Assembly: GCA_034933145.1 (NCBI GenBank)
Contig: JAYFOA010000031.1
Coordinates: 22,698-86,697 of the forward strand
Length of the DNA: 64,000 nucleotides
Source: UBA4644 sp034933145
Lineage (GTDB): Bacteria > Bacillota > Clostridia > Oscillospirales > Butyricicoccaceae
Direction: 5' to 3'
Made by a program: the position numbers and the translations under genes. Every line of letters starts with the position of its first letter. Position 1 is the stretch's first letter. This document shows positions 18,541 through 26,962 of this stretch, in pieces. The notes under the pieces were generated by a model. It did no database searches. It was not told where the DNA came from and saw nothing but the letters and a program-made list of their open reading frames with translations.

Positions 18541-19260
18541 ATGACGGACAGCGAAACGCTGCAGGCGTGGGTGAACGAAAGCCACCGCATTGTTTTTTTC
18601 GGCGGCGCGGGCGTCAGCACGGAGAGCGGGATCCCCGATTTTCGCAGCGTGGACGGCCTTTATCACCAGCAGTATGATTATCCGCCGGAAACCATTTTGA
18701 GTCACAGCTTTTATACCCGGAATCCGGAGGAGTTCTTCCGTTTTTACCGCGCAAAGATGCTGTGTCTGGACGCGCAGCCCAACGCTGCCCACCGGAAGCT
18801 GGCAGAGCTGGAGAAAGCGGGAAAGCTGTCCGCCATTATCACCCAGAACATCGATGGTCTGCACCAGAAGGCGGGAAGCAAAATGGTGCTGGAGCTGCAT
18901 GGGTCCGTACACCGGAATTACTGCGTGCGTTGCAGGCGGATGTTCGACGCGGAGTATGTCCTGCACAGCAAAGGCATCCCGCGCTGTCCCTGCGGCGGCG
19001 CAATCAAGCCCGATGTGGTGCTGTATGAAGAATCGCTGGATCCAAACACGATGGAAAGCGCGGCGCAGTTTCTTCAGAAAGCCGATCTGCTGCTGGTGGG
19101 CGGTACATCGCTGGCAGTCTGGCCGGCGGCGGGTCTGCTGGGGTATTACGGCGGCCAGCGGCTGGCTCTGATAAATCGCGACCCGACGCCCGCCGACGGT
19201 GACGCGGATCTGTTATTTCGCGAGCCGATCGGGCAGGTGCTGTCACGGCTGAAAGTATGA
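18541..19260 (+). CDS. cobB: NAD-dependent protein deacylase (sirtuin)
   Basis: The 239-residue protein is a class III deacylase that removes acetyl or acyl groups from lysines using NAD+. It shows the NAD-binding GGAGVSTESGIPDFRS at residues 21-36, TQNIDGLHQKAG near 101, the catalytic-His motif LELHGSVHRNYC near 119, and four zinc cysteines in CVRC and the tight pair CPCGG. GTSLAVWPAAGL completes the NAD site. AAAGGAGG lies 7 bases before the ATG. It is followed by dinB with a 4-bp overlap. Confidence 0.95.
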   Translation: MTDSETLQAWVNESHRIVFFGGAGVSTESGIPDFRSVDGLYHQQYDYPPETILSHSFYTRNPEEFFRFYRAKMLCLDAQPNAAHRKLAELEKAGKLSAIITQNIDGLHQKAGSKMVLELHGSVHRNYCVRCRRMFDAEYVLHSKGIPRCPCGGAIKPDVVLYEESLDPNTMESAAQFLQKADLLLVGGTSLAVWPAAGLLGYYGGQRLALINRDPTPADGDADLLFREPIGQVLSRLKV

Positions 19261-20519
19261 GCGACCGGGTGATCCTCCACTGCGATTGCAATGGTTTTTT
19301 CGCCTCAGTTGAGAGCATTCTAAGGCCGGAACTCCGCACGGTGCCCATGGCGGTCTGTGGAGACCCGGAGAGTCGCCATGGCATTATTTTGGCCAAAAAC
19401 GAGCTGGCAAAAAAATACGACGTACGTACCGCTGAGACCATCTGGCAGGCGCGGCGCAAATGCCCCGATTTGGTACTGGTGCGTGCCCATCATGGGGAGT
19501 ATTCCCGGTATTCGCATATCATCAACGAGATTTATCAGACCTATACCGACCTGGTGGAGCCCTTTGGAATTGATGAGAGCTGGCTCGATATCACCGGCAG
19601 TACCCATCTGTTCGGCAGCGGGCCCGAGGTGGCCGACGCGCTGCGGGTACGTATCCGGCGGGAGGTGGGATTGACTGTTTCGGTTGGCGTATCTTTCTGT
19701 AAAGTGTTTGCCAAGCTGGGCAGCGATTATAAAAAGCCGGACGCCACAACGGTTATCGCTCGGGCGGACGTGCCGCGCATCGTCTGGCCTTTGCCTGTAA
19801 ATACGCTGTTGTTCGTCGGAAAGCAGAGCGAACTGTCCCTGCGCGCCCTCAATATCAAGACAATTGGTGATCTGGCGCACACGGATCCCAGACTGTTAGA
19901 AAAACGTCTGGGCAAATTGGGTACCCAGCTTTCCGCCTATGCCCGCGGAGAGGACCAAAGCCCGGTAGCGCCCTATAACGAAGAGACGCCCGCAAAGTCA
20001 GTCGGCAACGGCATGACTTTCCGCCGCGATCTTGTGGGCGAAAGCGACGTGCGCACCGGCATCGCCACGCTGTCTGACCAGGTGGCGGCCAGGATGCGCC
20101 GCCATGGCGTGAAGTGCCAGACGGTACAGCTGACCATCAAGGATACGGAGATGCACTCCATCGTCCGCCAGCGCCGGTTGGAGATGCCATCCCATCTCGC
20201 ATCCCAGCTCACCGAGACCTGTCTGGATTTGTGGCGAGCAAATTGGAGTCCACAGAAACCAATCCGAATGCTGACCGTCACCGGAGAAAATCTTATCCGT
20301 GACGGGGAGAGCTTTGAGCAGATGATGCTCTGGAGCGAGGGACAGAGAGAAAAGAGGGAGAAGCGGGAACGGCTGGAGTCCGCCGTGGATGGGATACGGG
20401 AAAAATACGGCCGCGGCGCGGTAAAATCCGGCGCAGTGATTGGGAACGACCTGGGTATCGATGACGCGCCGATCAAAAATCTTACGGAAAACGAAATTTC
20501 AGAGGAGGACCCCTTTTGA
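19257..20519 (+). CDS. dinB: DNA polymerase IV (Y-family)
   Basis: The 420-residue protein is a Y-family translesion polymerase. The palm starts with ILHCDCNGFFASVESI (catalytic Asp) and contains the second catalytic site FGIDESWLDIT near residue 104. A helix-hairpin-helix region (IKTIGDLAHTDPRLLEKRLG) and the little-finger domain follow. Length is within the family range. It overlaps both neighbours by 4 bases. No LexA-type site was seen, since the gene is internal to an operon. Confidence 0.95.
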   Translation: MSDRVILHCDCNGFFASVESILRPELRTVPMAVCGDPESRHGIILAKNELAKKYDVRTAETIWQARRKCPDLVLVRAHHGEYSRYSHIINEIYQTYTDLVEPFGIDESWLDITGSTHLFGSGPEVADALRVRIRREVGLTVSVGVSFCKVFAKLGSDYKKPDATTVIARADVPRIVWPLPVNTLLFVGKQSELSLRALNIKTIGDLAHTDPRLLEKRLGKLGTQLSAYARGEDQSPVAPYNEETPAKSVGNGMTFRRDLVGESDVRTGIATLSDQVAARMRRHGVKCQTVQLTIKDTEMHSIVRQRRLEMPSHLASQLTETCLDLWRANWSPQKPIRMLTVTGENLIRDGESFEQMMLWSEGQREKREKRERLESAVDGIREKYGRGAVKSGAVIGNDLGIDDAPIKNLTENEISEEDPF

Positions 20520-21370
20520 TTACCAAACTCCTGATGGCCGCTATTCTGGCGATGGGACTGATCTATATCGGCTTTCTTGTGCCGAACCTGCTCCGATACC
20601 GTGCGGAGCTGCACGCCGAGCCGGGAAAAAACTGGCAGCTCGCCCTGATTACCTTTACAATCCAATTTTTTGCCACTTTTGGCATTTCGGATTTTGCTAT
20701 GAGTACACCGACCTATCGCGGCATGAGGCTGGTGGATGACGCACGACTGCCCGGCACACTGGTGACGGCGGCGGGCGTACCAATGACAGCGATCTCCCTG
20801 CTCTATATCTCCTCGGTGGAAATCCATCCGACGACGTTGGCGCTGTGCATTATTGCACAGGCACTTGGCTCTATCCTCGGCGTGCGTTTCGTTTCCCGGC
20901 TTTCGGGCGAGGTGATCCGCATCGCCATGGGCGTCGCCATTTCGGTGTCGGCCGCCGTCATGCTGATTAAGATGGTGGGCTTCGGTGCGGGCGGCGGCGA
21001 GCGCCTGGGCTTTTCTGCGGCGACGCTGTGCTGGATGCTGCCGGTGGTGTTTCTGCTGGGTGCGGTCAATATGATTGGCTTTGGGGTAAAGGCGCCGCTG
21101 ATGGCACTCTACCTGTCCATGGGGCTTACCCCGCTGGCGGTGCTGCCGCTGGTGATGGGCGGCTGCTGCGCGGGGACGCTTAACGGCGCGGTGCAGTATG
21201 TCCGAAGCGGGCGTTATCAGCGCCGCATCGCGGCGGTATCTACGATTTTCGGTACGGCGGGCGTGTTTTTGGGCGCACAATTTGTCGAGCATATGAACGT
21301 GACGGCGCTGCAGTGGATCATGCTGGGCGTGATGCTTTATACGGCATACACAATGCTGCGGAAAAAATAA
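20516..21370 (+). CDS. TauE/SafE-family (TSUP) membrane transporter
   Basis: The 284-residue protein has eight or so hydrophobic segments and fits the sulfite exporter TauE/SafE family, with GISDFAMSTPTYRGMRLV near residue 58 as the first-repeat signature and a second repeat at LIKMVGFGAGGGERLGFS onward. Family members move sulfite, sulfonates or other organic anions. The start is a TTG at 20516, seven bases after GAGGAGGA and overlapping the dinB stop. The substrate is unknown. Confidence 0.85.
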   Translation: MITKLLMAAILAMGLIYIGFLVPNLLRYRAELHAEPGKNWQLALITFTIQFFATFGISDFAMSTPTYRGMRLVDDARLPGTLVTAAGVPMTAISLLYISSVEIHPTTLALCIIAQALGSILGVRFVSRLSGEVIRIAMGVAISVSAAVMLIKMVGFGAGGGERLGFSAATLCWMLPVVFLLGAVNMIGFGVKAPLMALYLSMGLTPLAVLPLVMGGCCAGTLNGAVQYVRSGRYQRRIAAVSTIFGTAGVFLGAQFVEHMNVTALQWIMLGVMLYTAYTMLRKK

Positions 21371-21374
21371 AAAG

Positions 21375-21399
21375 AAAGGCGGCCGTAAAGGCCGCCTTT
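21375..21399 (+). terminator. Hairpin at the end of the long plus-strand operon
   Basis: AAAGGCGGCC and GGCCGCCTTT form a 10-bp stem right after the TauE/SafE stop. The T-run is only three bases, so termination may be partial and the next gene may be read through. Confidence 0.55.
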
Positions 21400-21419
21400 A
21401 ATCCATGGAGGTGCGTCCA

Positions 21420-22178
21420 ATGGAAAGTAAAAAATATTATGAGCGGTACGAGCAGCGGTACCGGGCCGCATATGAAGCCGGGGCAGAACGCTGGGGCCAT
21501 GCGCCGGATAACGCGGAGCTGATAAGCGCGCTGACAGCATGGGTGGAACAGAATAGCCTCAAGGGTCGAAAAATCATCGAGTTTGCCTGCGGTGAGGGCG
21601 CGGCCGGGGTCATTTTGTCAAAGCTCGGGTGCATTTATCATGGGGTGGATTTTGCGCCATCGGCACTGGAAAAGGCGCAGGCGTCACTTCGCGTATTCCC
21701 GCAGGCGCGGGTTTCCCGGCTGGATATGGTTGTGGAACGCTTGCCGGATGGGTACGATGCAGCACTTGATGCTATGGGACTTCACATGTTGGTTGCCGAC
21801 GGTGACCGGCAGGCGTATCTTGCCAATGCCTTTGCCGTGCTGCAGCCGGACGCACCAATGCTTTTTTATAAGGAAATGTACGATGCCGAGGCCTATGACG
21901 GCCCGGTGGATTCTGCAGCACAGTGGGCCTGCATCACAGGGATGGATTATGTTTCGCCGCGGGATGCGGCGGTTGGGGATAGAAAAGTAGAGGTGCGCAC
22001 CCCGTTTCTGCCTGCCCGGTGCCGGAGCGAGTCTCAATACCGGGACGAACTGACGCGCGCGGGTTTTTCGGTGGAAGAATTTCATGTCAACGGCGCGTCA
22101 AGGGAGATTCTATCCTCCGCAAATATATACGTCCGCAGGCCGCGGGTAAGGCCGAAAGCGTCAAGCTATCCGGAATAG
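21420..22178 (+). CDS. Class I SAM-dependent methyltransferase
   Basis: The 252-residue protein has the SAM-binding motif IIEFACGEGAAGVILSKLG near residue 51 and the acidic-loop YHGVDFAPSALEKA after it, typical of a small-molecule methyltransferase. The substrate is unknown. The start ATG at 21420 has GGAGGT nine bases upstream; the in-frame ATG at 21405 overlaps that site and is not used. It ends just before a strong hairpin with a T-run. Confidence 0.88.
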   Translation: MESKKYYERYEQRYRAAYEAGAERWGHAPDNAELISALTAWVEQNSLKGRKIIEFACGEGAAGVILSKLGCIYHGVDFAPSALEKAQASLRVFPQARVSRLDMVVERLPDGYDAALDAMGLHMLVADGDRQAYLANAFAVLQPDAPMLFYKEMYDAEAYDGPVDSAAQWACITGMDYVSPRDAAVGDRKVEVRTPFLPARCRSESQYRDELTRAGFSVEEFHVNGASREILSSANIYVRRPRVRPKASSYPE

Positions 22179-22205
22179 GGTTTTCCTCCTCGATGTTCAG
22201 AGTAT

Positions 22206-22230
22206 AAAAAGAGCACCGGATGCTCTTTTT
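22206..22230 (+). terminator. Terminator of the methyltransferase gene
   Basis: AAAAAGAGCA and TGCTCTTTTT form a perfect stem with a 5-base loop and end in T5, 28 bases after the stop. Confidence 0.85.
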
Positions 22231-22307
22231 ATGAGTCAAGCAGTGCGCAAGTCAACGAATATATACCTATCCGGACAACTGAATTCAGTACCCGGCTTAA
22301 ATGATAG

Positions 22308-22349
22308 AAAAGCCCGGAAAAACCGCACTGGCGGTTCTTCCGGGCTTTT
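22308..22349 (-). terminator. Terminator of the biotin ligase-GATase-LURP operon
   Basis: A long stem (AAAAGCCCGGAA with TTCCGGGCTTTT, plus ACCGC with GCGGT) sits 35 bases past the LURP-one stop; the minus-strand side ends in a T-run. Confidence 0.8.
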
Positions 22350-22383
22350 ATCCATGAAAAGAATTTCGGACTGCCGAAACGGG

Positions 22384-22860
22384 TCAGCTGTTCCGGGATG
22401 CCTGCGCGTTAGCTGCATCGATGGCCAGCACGATCAGCAGGCAGATCAGCTCGTTCTCCGGGTCTGAAATGTCGATCACATAGGTGTCGCCCCAGTGCAG
22501 CAGCTCCTTTCGGATGGAGGCAACCACGCCCCGATCGTCCAGTACATCGTAGTCCCAGCCGAGAAAATTTCCATCTACCCGCCATCCGCTGTATTCCAAC
22601 TCATATCGGGGCAGGAAGGAAAAGCGCTTTTGAATGCAGCCGCAGTACTGATCGCCAATCCACAGCTCATAGCGCGGCATCAGATGCCACAGGCGTTGGC
22701 GGATGGCGGCGACCTGCCGGTTTTCGCTGTCATAGACAAAGATTTCCTTGGCAAAGGAAAAGAGTTTGCTTTCAATAAACCATACAGGGGCATTCTGCTC
22801 GTCATAGACGTCGAACGTGTCCCGCAGGGTGAACACCCGCTGCTTGATCAGAAGTCGCAT
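22384..22860 (-). CDS. LURP-one-related (LOR/Tubby-like) protein
   Basis: The 158-residue protein is built of short beta strands typical of the LOR family (a Tubby-like fold): IKQRVFTLRDTFDVYDEQ at the start, then repeated strand pairs such as FIESKLFSFAKEIFVYD and VDGNFLGWDYDVLD, and a hydrophobic helix near the C terminus (ELICLLIVLAIDAA). These proteins may act as phospholipid scramblase-like or lipid-binding proteins; the function in bacteria is not settled. GGAGG lies ahead of the ATG. It is the last gene of a three-gene minus operon. Confidence 0.85.
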   Translation of the reverse strand: MRLLIKQRVFTLRDTFDVYDEQNAPVWFIESKLFSFAKEIFVYDSENRQVAAIRQRLWHLMPRYELWIGDQYCGCIQKRFSFLPRYELEYSGWRVDGNFLGWDYDVLDDRGVVASIRKELLHWGDTYVIDISDPENELICLLIVLAIDAANAQASRNS

Positions 22861-22896
22861 ATCATTTTTTCCTCCTGTTGTTTCCGGTGCTCATTT

Positions 22897-23649
22897 CTAT
22901 TTGTTTGCCAGCCAGTGGGCAAGCCGATCCCACAGCTCGGGATAATGCACCCATTCACCCATGGCGGCGGGCGCCCAATGAGGGGTGCAGTCAGTGGCAT
23001 AGGCAAGTGTGCGCCCCAGCTCAAAGCAGCCGGTAGTGATGATCGGGTCGCCGTCATATGAGAGCAGGATCTGCGCATCCGCTTTCGCAGAGACGCGGTT
23101 GTAGCCGAAGATATAAGGCCATTCCCGGGGCATCCCGTGCAGGAGATCGTCCCCGCCCGCATAGATAAGATCCGCCCCCTCCGGGATCTCGACCCGGTCG
23201 TCATAGGGGAGCATCGTCACCGGCAGCGCCTCCGCCAGCGCGGTCTCGCGCCAGCGGCCCTTGCCGTCGCGGCCCGTAAAGCTCATATACCCGCCGATCA
23301 TACCGACCCCGCCCCCGGCGGCAGCATACTCCGGCAGCAGCCGTGGCAGATTGGGACAACGCACGCCATCCTCCACCATCTCCGGCAGCAGCAGGAAATT
23401 GTCGGCACCGACATCGCAGAGAAATACCACGTCAAAAGCCTGCAGCTCTGCAAGCGTGCGGGGAAACTGACGGGCGATCAGGTGACAGGGAATATACGTA
23501 AATTGGTGGCCCAGCCCGGTGAACAGGCGCTCCATCCGGCGGGCGGGTTCGTAATACCGGACGGCGGTAAACCCGTTATAGCCTTTATATTCGTGACTTT
23601 CTACCATGCATGATTTCCCGCAGAACAGAATGGAAAGAGGTTTTTGCAT
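22897..23649 (-). CDS. Glutamine amidotransferase-like protein (class I GATase-like fold)
   Basis: The 250-residue protein resembles the putative class I GATase-like family, with PLSILFCGKSC at the N terminus, FDVVFLCDVGADNFLL near residue 70 and GVGMIGGYMSFTGRDGKG near residue 110. The usual nucleophile-elbow cysteine is not obvious at the expected GxGxxGG turn, so amidotransferase activity is doubtful; sugar- or ligand-binding roles are possible. I start at ATG 23649 because AAGGAGTG lies six bases upstream. The gene follows the biotin ligase gene by only four bases. Confidence 0.8.
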   Translation of the reverse strand: MQKPLSILFCGKSCMVESHEYKGYNGFTAVRYYEPARRMERLFTGLGHQFTYIPCHLIARQFPRTLAELQAFDVVFLCDVGADNFLLLPEMVEDGVRCPNLPRLLPEYAAAGGGVGMIGGYMSFTGRDGKGRWRETALAEALPVTMLPYDDRVEIPEGADLIYAGGDDLLHGMPREWPYIFGYNRVSAKADAQILLSYDGDPIITTGCFELGRTLAYATDCTPHWAPAAMGEWVHYPELWDRLAHWLANK

Positions 23650-23653
23650 ACCG

Positions 23654-24358
23654 TCACTCCTTGAGTTTAATAGAGATTTCTCCGGCGCGAAGCGTACGGA
23701 GGCGGCCACCCGGAAGAGAAAGAACCAGTCCGCCGAGGTCATCGATGGCCAGCGCACGGGCGTCAAAATTGCCTGCCGGGTCACGGACGGTCACGGTACG
23801 TCCCAGCACCGCGCTGCGCTCCCGGTATTCATTCAAAAACTCCGTATCGGGCAGCACGGCACACAGATCCAGCAGTTCCCGCAGGATTGCCCGCGCCAGT
23901 ACTATACGGTCAACCGCAGCGGGTAAAACAGCAATCAGGTCCCGCACCTCGGAGGGAAATCCGTTGAATGGTTCGCGGAGATTCACGCCGATACCGCAGA
24001 TTACCGCACCGGATACGCCTTCGCAGAGAATGCCGCAGAGCTTTTTTCCCTGCAGCAGCAGATCGTTGACCCATTTGATTCTGCATTCAACGCCGGCTTC
24101 CTTAGCCAGGGCGCGGCAGACTGCCACAGCTGCCAATGGGGTACACAGCGGCAGCAGCTCCGGCGGCAGATTTGGCCGTAAAACGACGCTCAGGTACAAC
24201 CCTCCTTCTGGCGAACAGAAAGAATGGCTCATTCTTCCCCGACCCGCCGACTGGCGGGCCGCCAGTACGGCTGTGCCATGGGCTGCACCGCTGCGGGCAA
24301 GCTCTTTTGCCGCATCGTTGGTGCTTGGGGTTTCGTCCAGCAGGATCAGCTCTGCCAT
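23654..24358 (-). CDS. birA: Biotin-[acetyl-CoA-carboxylase] ligase
   Basis: Biotin protein ligase activates biotin with ATP and attaches it to a lysine of carrier domains. The 234 residues contain the catalytic SAGRGRMSHSFCSPEGG near residue 39, KWVNDLLLQGKKLCGIL near 95 and a C-terminal SH3-like domain (RTVTVRDPAGNFDARALAID). There is no N-terminal helix-turn-helix, so it is a non-regulatory ligase. The start ATG at 24358 is the first Met before the conserved LILLDETPSTND. A likely substrate is the EAMKMEN-bearing carrier encoded at 38963-39355. Confidence 0.92.
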   Translation of the reverse strand: MAELILLDETPSTNDAAKELARSGAAHGTAVLAARQSAGRGRMSHSFCSPEGGLYLSVVLRPNLPPELLPLCTPLAAVAVCRALAKEAGVECRIKWVNDLLLQGKKLCGILCEGVSGAVICGIGVNLREPFNGFPSEVRDLIAVLPAAVDRIVLARAILRELLDLCAVLPDTEFLNEYRERSAVLGRTVTVRDPAGNFDARALAIDDLGGLVLSLPGGRLRTLRAGEISIKLKE

Positions 24359-24427
24359 ACCATACCATGCCTCCGTTTTCACCGCCGCCGGCGTTCCAAA
24401 CTTTGAACGGGGAGTGAGATTGACTCT

Positions 24428-24456
24428 AGTATAGCAAAAAAAACCGGGAAACGCAA
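24428..24456 (-). promoter_or_regulatory. Promoter for the birA operon
   Basis: On the minus strand TTGCGT and TATACT are spaced by 17 bases, 70 bases before the birA start. Confidence 0.6.
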
Positions 24457-24551
24457 AGTTCAATCCGGGACGTTGGCAGGCAAACTGCCAGCCCTTTAAA
24501 TATTCCGAAGCCATATAGCGGCAGGGACAGAAATCCAGGTGGTTAAAATGC

Positions 24552-24580
24552 TTGTTATCCGGCACAGCGCATGGTAAAAT
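24552..24580 (+). promoter_or_regulatory. Promoter for asparaginase
   Basis: TTGTTA and TAAAAT are spaced by 17 bases, giving a transcript start near 24587 and a leader of about 120 bases. Confidence 0.55.
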
Positions 24581-24710
24581 ACAGGCAATGAGCGGCAACT
24601 TCAGCGCCGCGGTGCTGACGCAAAAGACGACATGGCTGTCAGGCGCGTTCTTCTGTACCGCGGTTCGGAACAGGGCCGATGCTTCGATTTTATAATGTGT
24701 AGGAATAAAA

Positions 24711-25697
24711 ATGAAAAAAATTTTAATGCTTACCACAGGCGGAACAATTTCCAGCGTGCCCTCTACCCAGGGGCTTCGCCCGCTGGGCAGCGAAGAAATT
24801 CTGCGTCATTTGGGCAGTGATACGGAATTTGCACTCGACACTCGTGAAATATTTACGCTGGATAGTTCCAATATCCAGCCGGAAGAGTGGCAAACCATCG
24901 CACGGGAGGTTTTTTCCTCTTTCGATACATACGATGGCGTGGTGGTTACGCATGGTACGGACACGATGGCATATACGGCCTCTATGCTGACCTTTATGCT
25001 GCAGTGCCCGCCGATACCCGTGGTGTTGACCGGATCTCAGCTGCCGATTTCCCATTTGCTGTCCGACGCGGTGCCCAACCTGCGCTGTGCCTTTGCCATG
25101 GCCTGTTCCGGCGTTCCCGGCGTATTTGTCGCGTTTGACCGGCGGGTTCTTTTGGGCTGCCGCGCTGTCAAAGTGCGAACCAGCGGATTTGATGCCTTTG
25201 AAAGCATTAATATGGATCCTGCGGGATGGATCGACACCTATGGTCTGCATATTGACCGGCTGGTGGTGCCTCGGTTTTCCGGGGAGCCGGAGCTGATGCC
25301 GGAGCTGGATGCCAACGTCTTCCTTATGAAGCTGACCCCCGGGGCCAACCCCGCCGTACTTGATCAGATTTTGGATTCAGGCTGCCGTGGTCTGGTGATC
25401 GAGGCGTTTGGTGCCGGCGGTGTCCAGTTCATCCGGCGGGATTTCATTGCGCGTCTGGAAAAGGCCGCGCAGATGAACGTGCCGGTGGTGGTATGCAGTC
25501 AGTGCCTATATGAGCGATCGGACTTTTCAATATATCAGGTGGGGCAGAAGGCACTGGAGACCGGTGTCATTCAGGGGCTTGATATGACCAGTGAGGCTGT
25601 GGTAACAAAATTGATGTGGGCGCTGCCACGCGGTGGCCTTGACGAGGTGCGCAAGATTTTTGGCACCAATTATGCAAATGAAGTCACATTCCTGTGA
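24711..25697 (+). CDS. ansA: L-asparaginase, type I (cytoplasmic)
   Basis: Asparaginase hydrolyses asparagine to aspartate and ammonia. The 328-residue protein has the first catalytic-Thr motif LMLTTGGTISSV at residues 5-16 and the second VVVTHGTDTMAYTASML near residue 77, then VVLTGSQLPISHLLSDAV. The length and lack of a signal peptide point to the cytoplasmic type I enzyme. The start has only a weak AGGA (TGTAGGAATAAAA) upstream. It is a single-gene unit with its own promoter. Confidence 0.94.
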   Translation: MKKILMLTTGGTISSVPSTQGLRPLGSEEILRHLGSDTEFALDTREIFTLDSSNIQPEEWQTIAREVFSSFDTYDGVVVTHGTDTMAYTASMLTFMLQCPPIPVVLTGSQLPISHLLSDAVPNLRCAFAMACSGVPGVFVAFDRRVLLGCRAVKVRTSGFDAFESINMDPAGWIDTYGLHIDRLVVPRFSGEPELMPELDANVFLMKLTPGANPAVLDQILDSGCRGLVIEAFGAGGVQFIRRDFIARLEKAAQMNVPVVVCSQCLYERSDFSIYQVGQKALETGVIQGLDMTSEAVVTKLMWALPRGGLDEVRKIFGTNYANEVTFL

Positions 25698-25758
25698 TTC
25701 TATTGATTTGGGTAAAAAGGGAAAAACGCATAAAATGACTGAAAACAGACGGTTTTTC

Positions 25759-25787
25759 TTGTGTTTATTTTTTTGATATGTTACAAT
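25759..25787 (+). promoter_or_regulatory. Promoter for the antiporter leader RNA
   Basis: TTGTGT and TACAAT are spaced by 17 bases. The transcript would start near 25794, exactly where the structured leader begins. Confidence 0.6.
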
Positions 25788-25793
25788 TAAAGT

Positions 25794-25871
25794 TACCGTG
25801 AGGGAGTAGTTTGCGCCGAATGGCGCGGCGGGCCAACAATCCCGGCGCTTTGCGCCTGGCTCTCCTTAAAA
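25794..25871 (+). ncRNA. Candidate yybP-ykoY manganese riboswitch aptamer
   Basis: The leader begins with TGAGGGAGTAG, close to the conserved AGGGGAGTAG start of the yybP-ykoY (Mn2+) riboswitch. A closing helix P1 can form between TGAGG near 25799 and CCTTA at 25864. Inside are two GC-rich hairpins, GCGCC-GAAT-GGCGC and CCGGCGC-TTT-GCGCC. A strong terminator follows at 25875, and the gene it controls is a divalent-cation/sodium antiporter, a target type reported for this class. The 3' conserved part (usually GCAAGACCTT) reads GGCTCTCCTT here, so the class is probable rather than certain. Confidence 0.55.
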
Positions 25872-25874
25872 AAC

Positions 25875-25920
25875 GAGACTTACGGGCAGTTTTTGTCTGC
25901 TGCCCATAAGTCTCTTTTTT
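25875..25920 (+). terminator. Attenuator terminator upstream of the antiporter gene
   Basis: GAGACTTA/TAAGTCTC plus GGGCAG/CTGCCC give a 15-bp stem with one mismatch, followed by T6. It lies between the candidate riboswitch and the ribosome-binding site of the antiporter, so it can switch expression off. Confidence 0.85.
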
Positions 25921-25959
25921 GCTGGGCAGACTAATTCCGGCGAAAGGAAGGATTCCCCG

Positions 25960-26901
25960 ATGGATTTGATACTCCCCATTATTTTGTTTGTTTTTGGGCT
26001 GGTCTGCATTGTGAAAGGCGGCGACTGGTTCGTGGATGCCGCCGCATGGATTGCGGAGGTGTCCGGTATTCCAAAGGTCGTCGTCGGCGCAACCATTGTC
26101 TCTATTGCCACGACGCTGCCTGAAATTATCGTATCGCTGATTGCGGCTTTCCAGGGAAAGGCGGATATGGCCGTCGGAAACGCTGTCGGCTCTGTGACGG
26201 CCAATACCGGATTAATTTTGGGATTATCGGTGCTGTTTGCACCGTTGGTACTTCGAAGAAAGGACTATTGGCTTAAGTCATTGCTGATGGTCACAGCCAT
26301 GGCTGTGCTTTACGCCTTTTCCCGGTCCGGAGAGCTGACTTCTTACGGCAGCTTGCTCCTGATCGCCATTTTTGCTGTTTTCATGTTGGACAACCTTCGT
26401 TCGGCTGTAACTGCAGCAGAGCATCATCCGAGGGAAACGCCGGTACGCGGGGAAGTCCGGCGCAACGTCATCCAGTTTATTCTGGGTACGGCAGGAATCG
26501 TAATCGGCGCACAACTGCTGGTAGATAACGGAAGCCTGCTGGCAAAGGAGCTGGGCGTGCCGGAAGGGATCATCAGCGTCACCTTCATTGCTGTCGGTAC
26601 CTCGCTGCCGGAGCTGGTGACGGCAATTACGTCCCTGGTCAAAAAACAGGGGAGCTTATCGGCCGGCAACATTATCGGTGCGAATCTGATTGATACGACG
26701 CTGATTCTCCCGCTGTGCAACTGGCTGTCCGGGAAAAGCCTGTCGCTGTCGGTACAGAGCCTGACGCTCGATCTGCCGGCTTCCTTACTGATACTCTCTG
26801 TTGCCGTCATTCCCATGTTGATCCGGTCCAAATTCATGCGTTGGCAGGGCGCACTTCTTCTCGCCCTGTACGGCGGTTATATTTATCTGGTGCTTGCCTA
26901 A
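25960..26901 (+). CDS. Calcium/sodium antiporter (CaCA family, YrbG-like)
   Basis: The 313-residue integral membrane protein has ten hydrophobic segments and the two inverted alpha-repeats of the Ca2+/cation antiporter superfamily: SIATTLPEIIVSLIAAF with GNAVGSVTANTGLILGL in the first half, and AVGTSLPELVTAI with GNIIGANLIDTTLILPL in the second. The acidic residues in TLPE and SLPE are the ion ligands. It probably exports a divalent cation in exchange for Na+. The riboswitch-like leader suggests manganese could be a substrate or signal. AAAGGAAGG lies 9 bases before the ATG. Confidence 0.92.
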   Translation: MDLILPIILFVFGLVCIVKGGDWFVDAAAWIAEVSGIPKVVVGATIVSIATTLPEIIVSLIAAFQGKADMAVGNAVGSVTANTGLILGLSVLFAPLVLRRKDYWLKSLLMVTAMAVLYAFSRSGELTSYGSLLLIAIFAVFMLDNLRSAVTAAEHHPRETPVRGEVRRNVIQFILGTAGIVIGAQLLVDNGSLLAKELGVPEGIISVTFIAVGTSLPELVTAITSLVKKQGSLSAGNIIGANLIDTTLILPLCNWLSGKSLSLSVQSLTLDLPASLLILSVAVIPMLIRSKFMRWQGALLLALYGGYIYLVLA

Positions 26902-26907
26902 GAATCA

Positions 26908-26944
26908 AAGAGCGGCCGCGGATATCCCGCAGCCGCTCTTTTTT
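26908..26944. terminator. Bidirectional terminator between antiporter and LysM-GH18 genes
   Basis: AAGAGCGGC with GCCGCTCTT, and an inner GCGG/CCGC, form a long stem followed by a T-run on the plus strand and preceded by A-rich sequence. It serves the two convergent genes. Confidence 0.8.
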
Positions 26945-26962
26945 GGAGGTAGGCCAGCTTTT

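Larger units (their letters stand above)
24359..24710. other. Divergent intergenic region between birA and asparaginase
   Basis: These 352 bases hold two back-to-back promoters listed separately: one for birA (minus) and one for asparaginase (plus). The asparaginase transcript would have a leader of about 120 bases with no convincing hairpin-plus-T-run, so I see no attenuator. No further gene is supported here. Confidence 0.6.
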
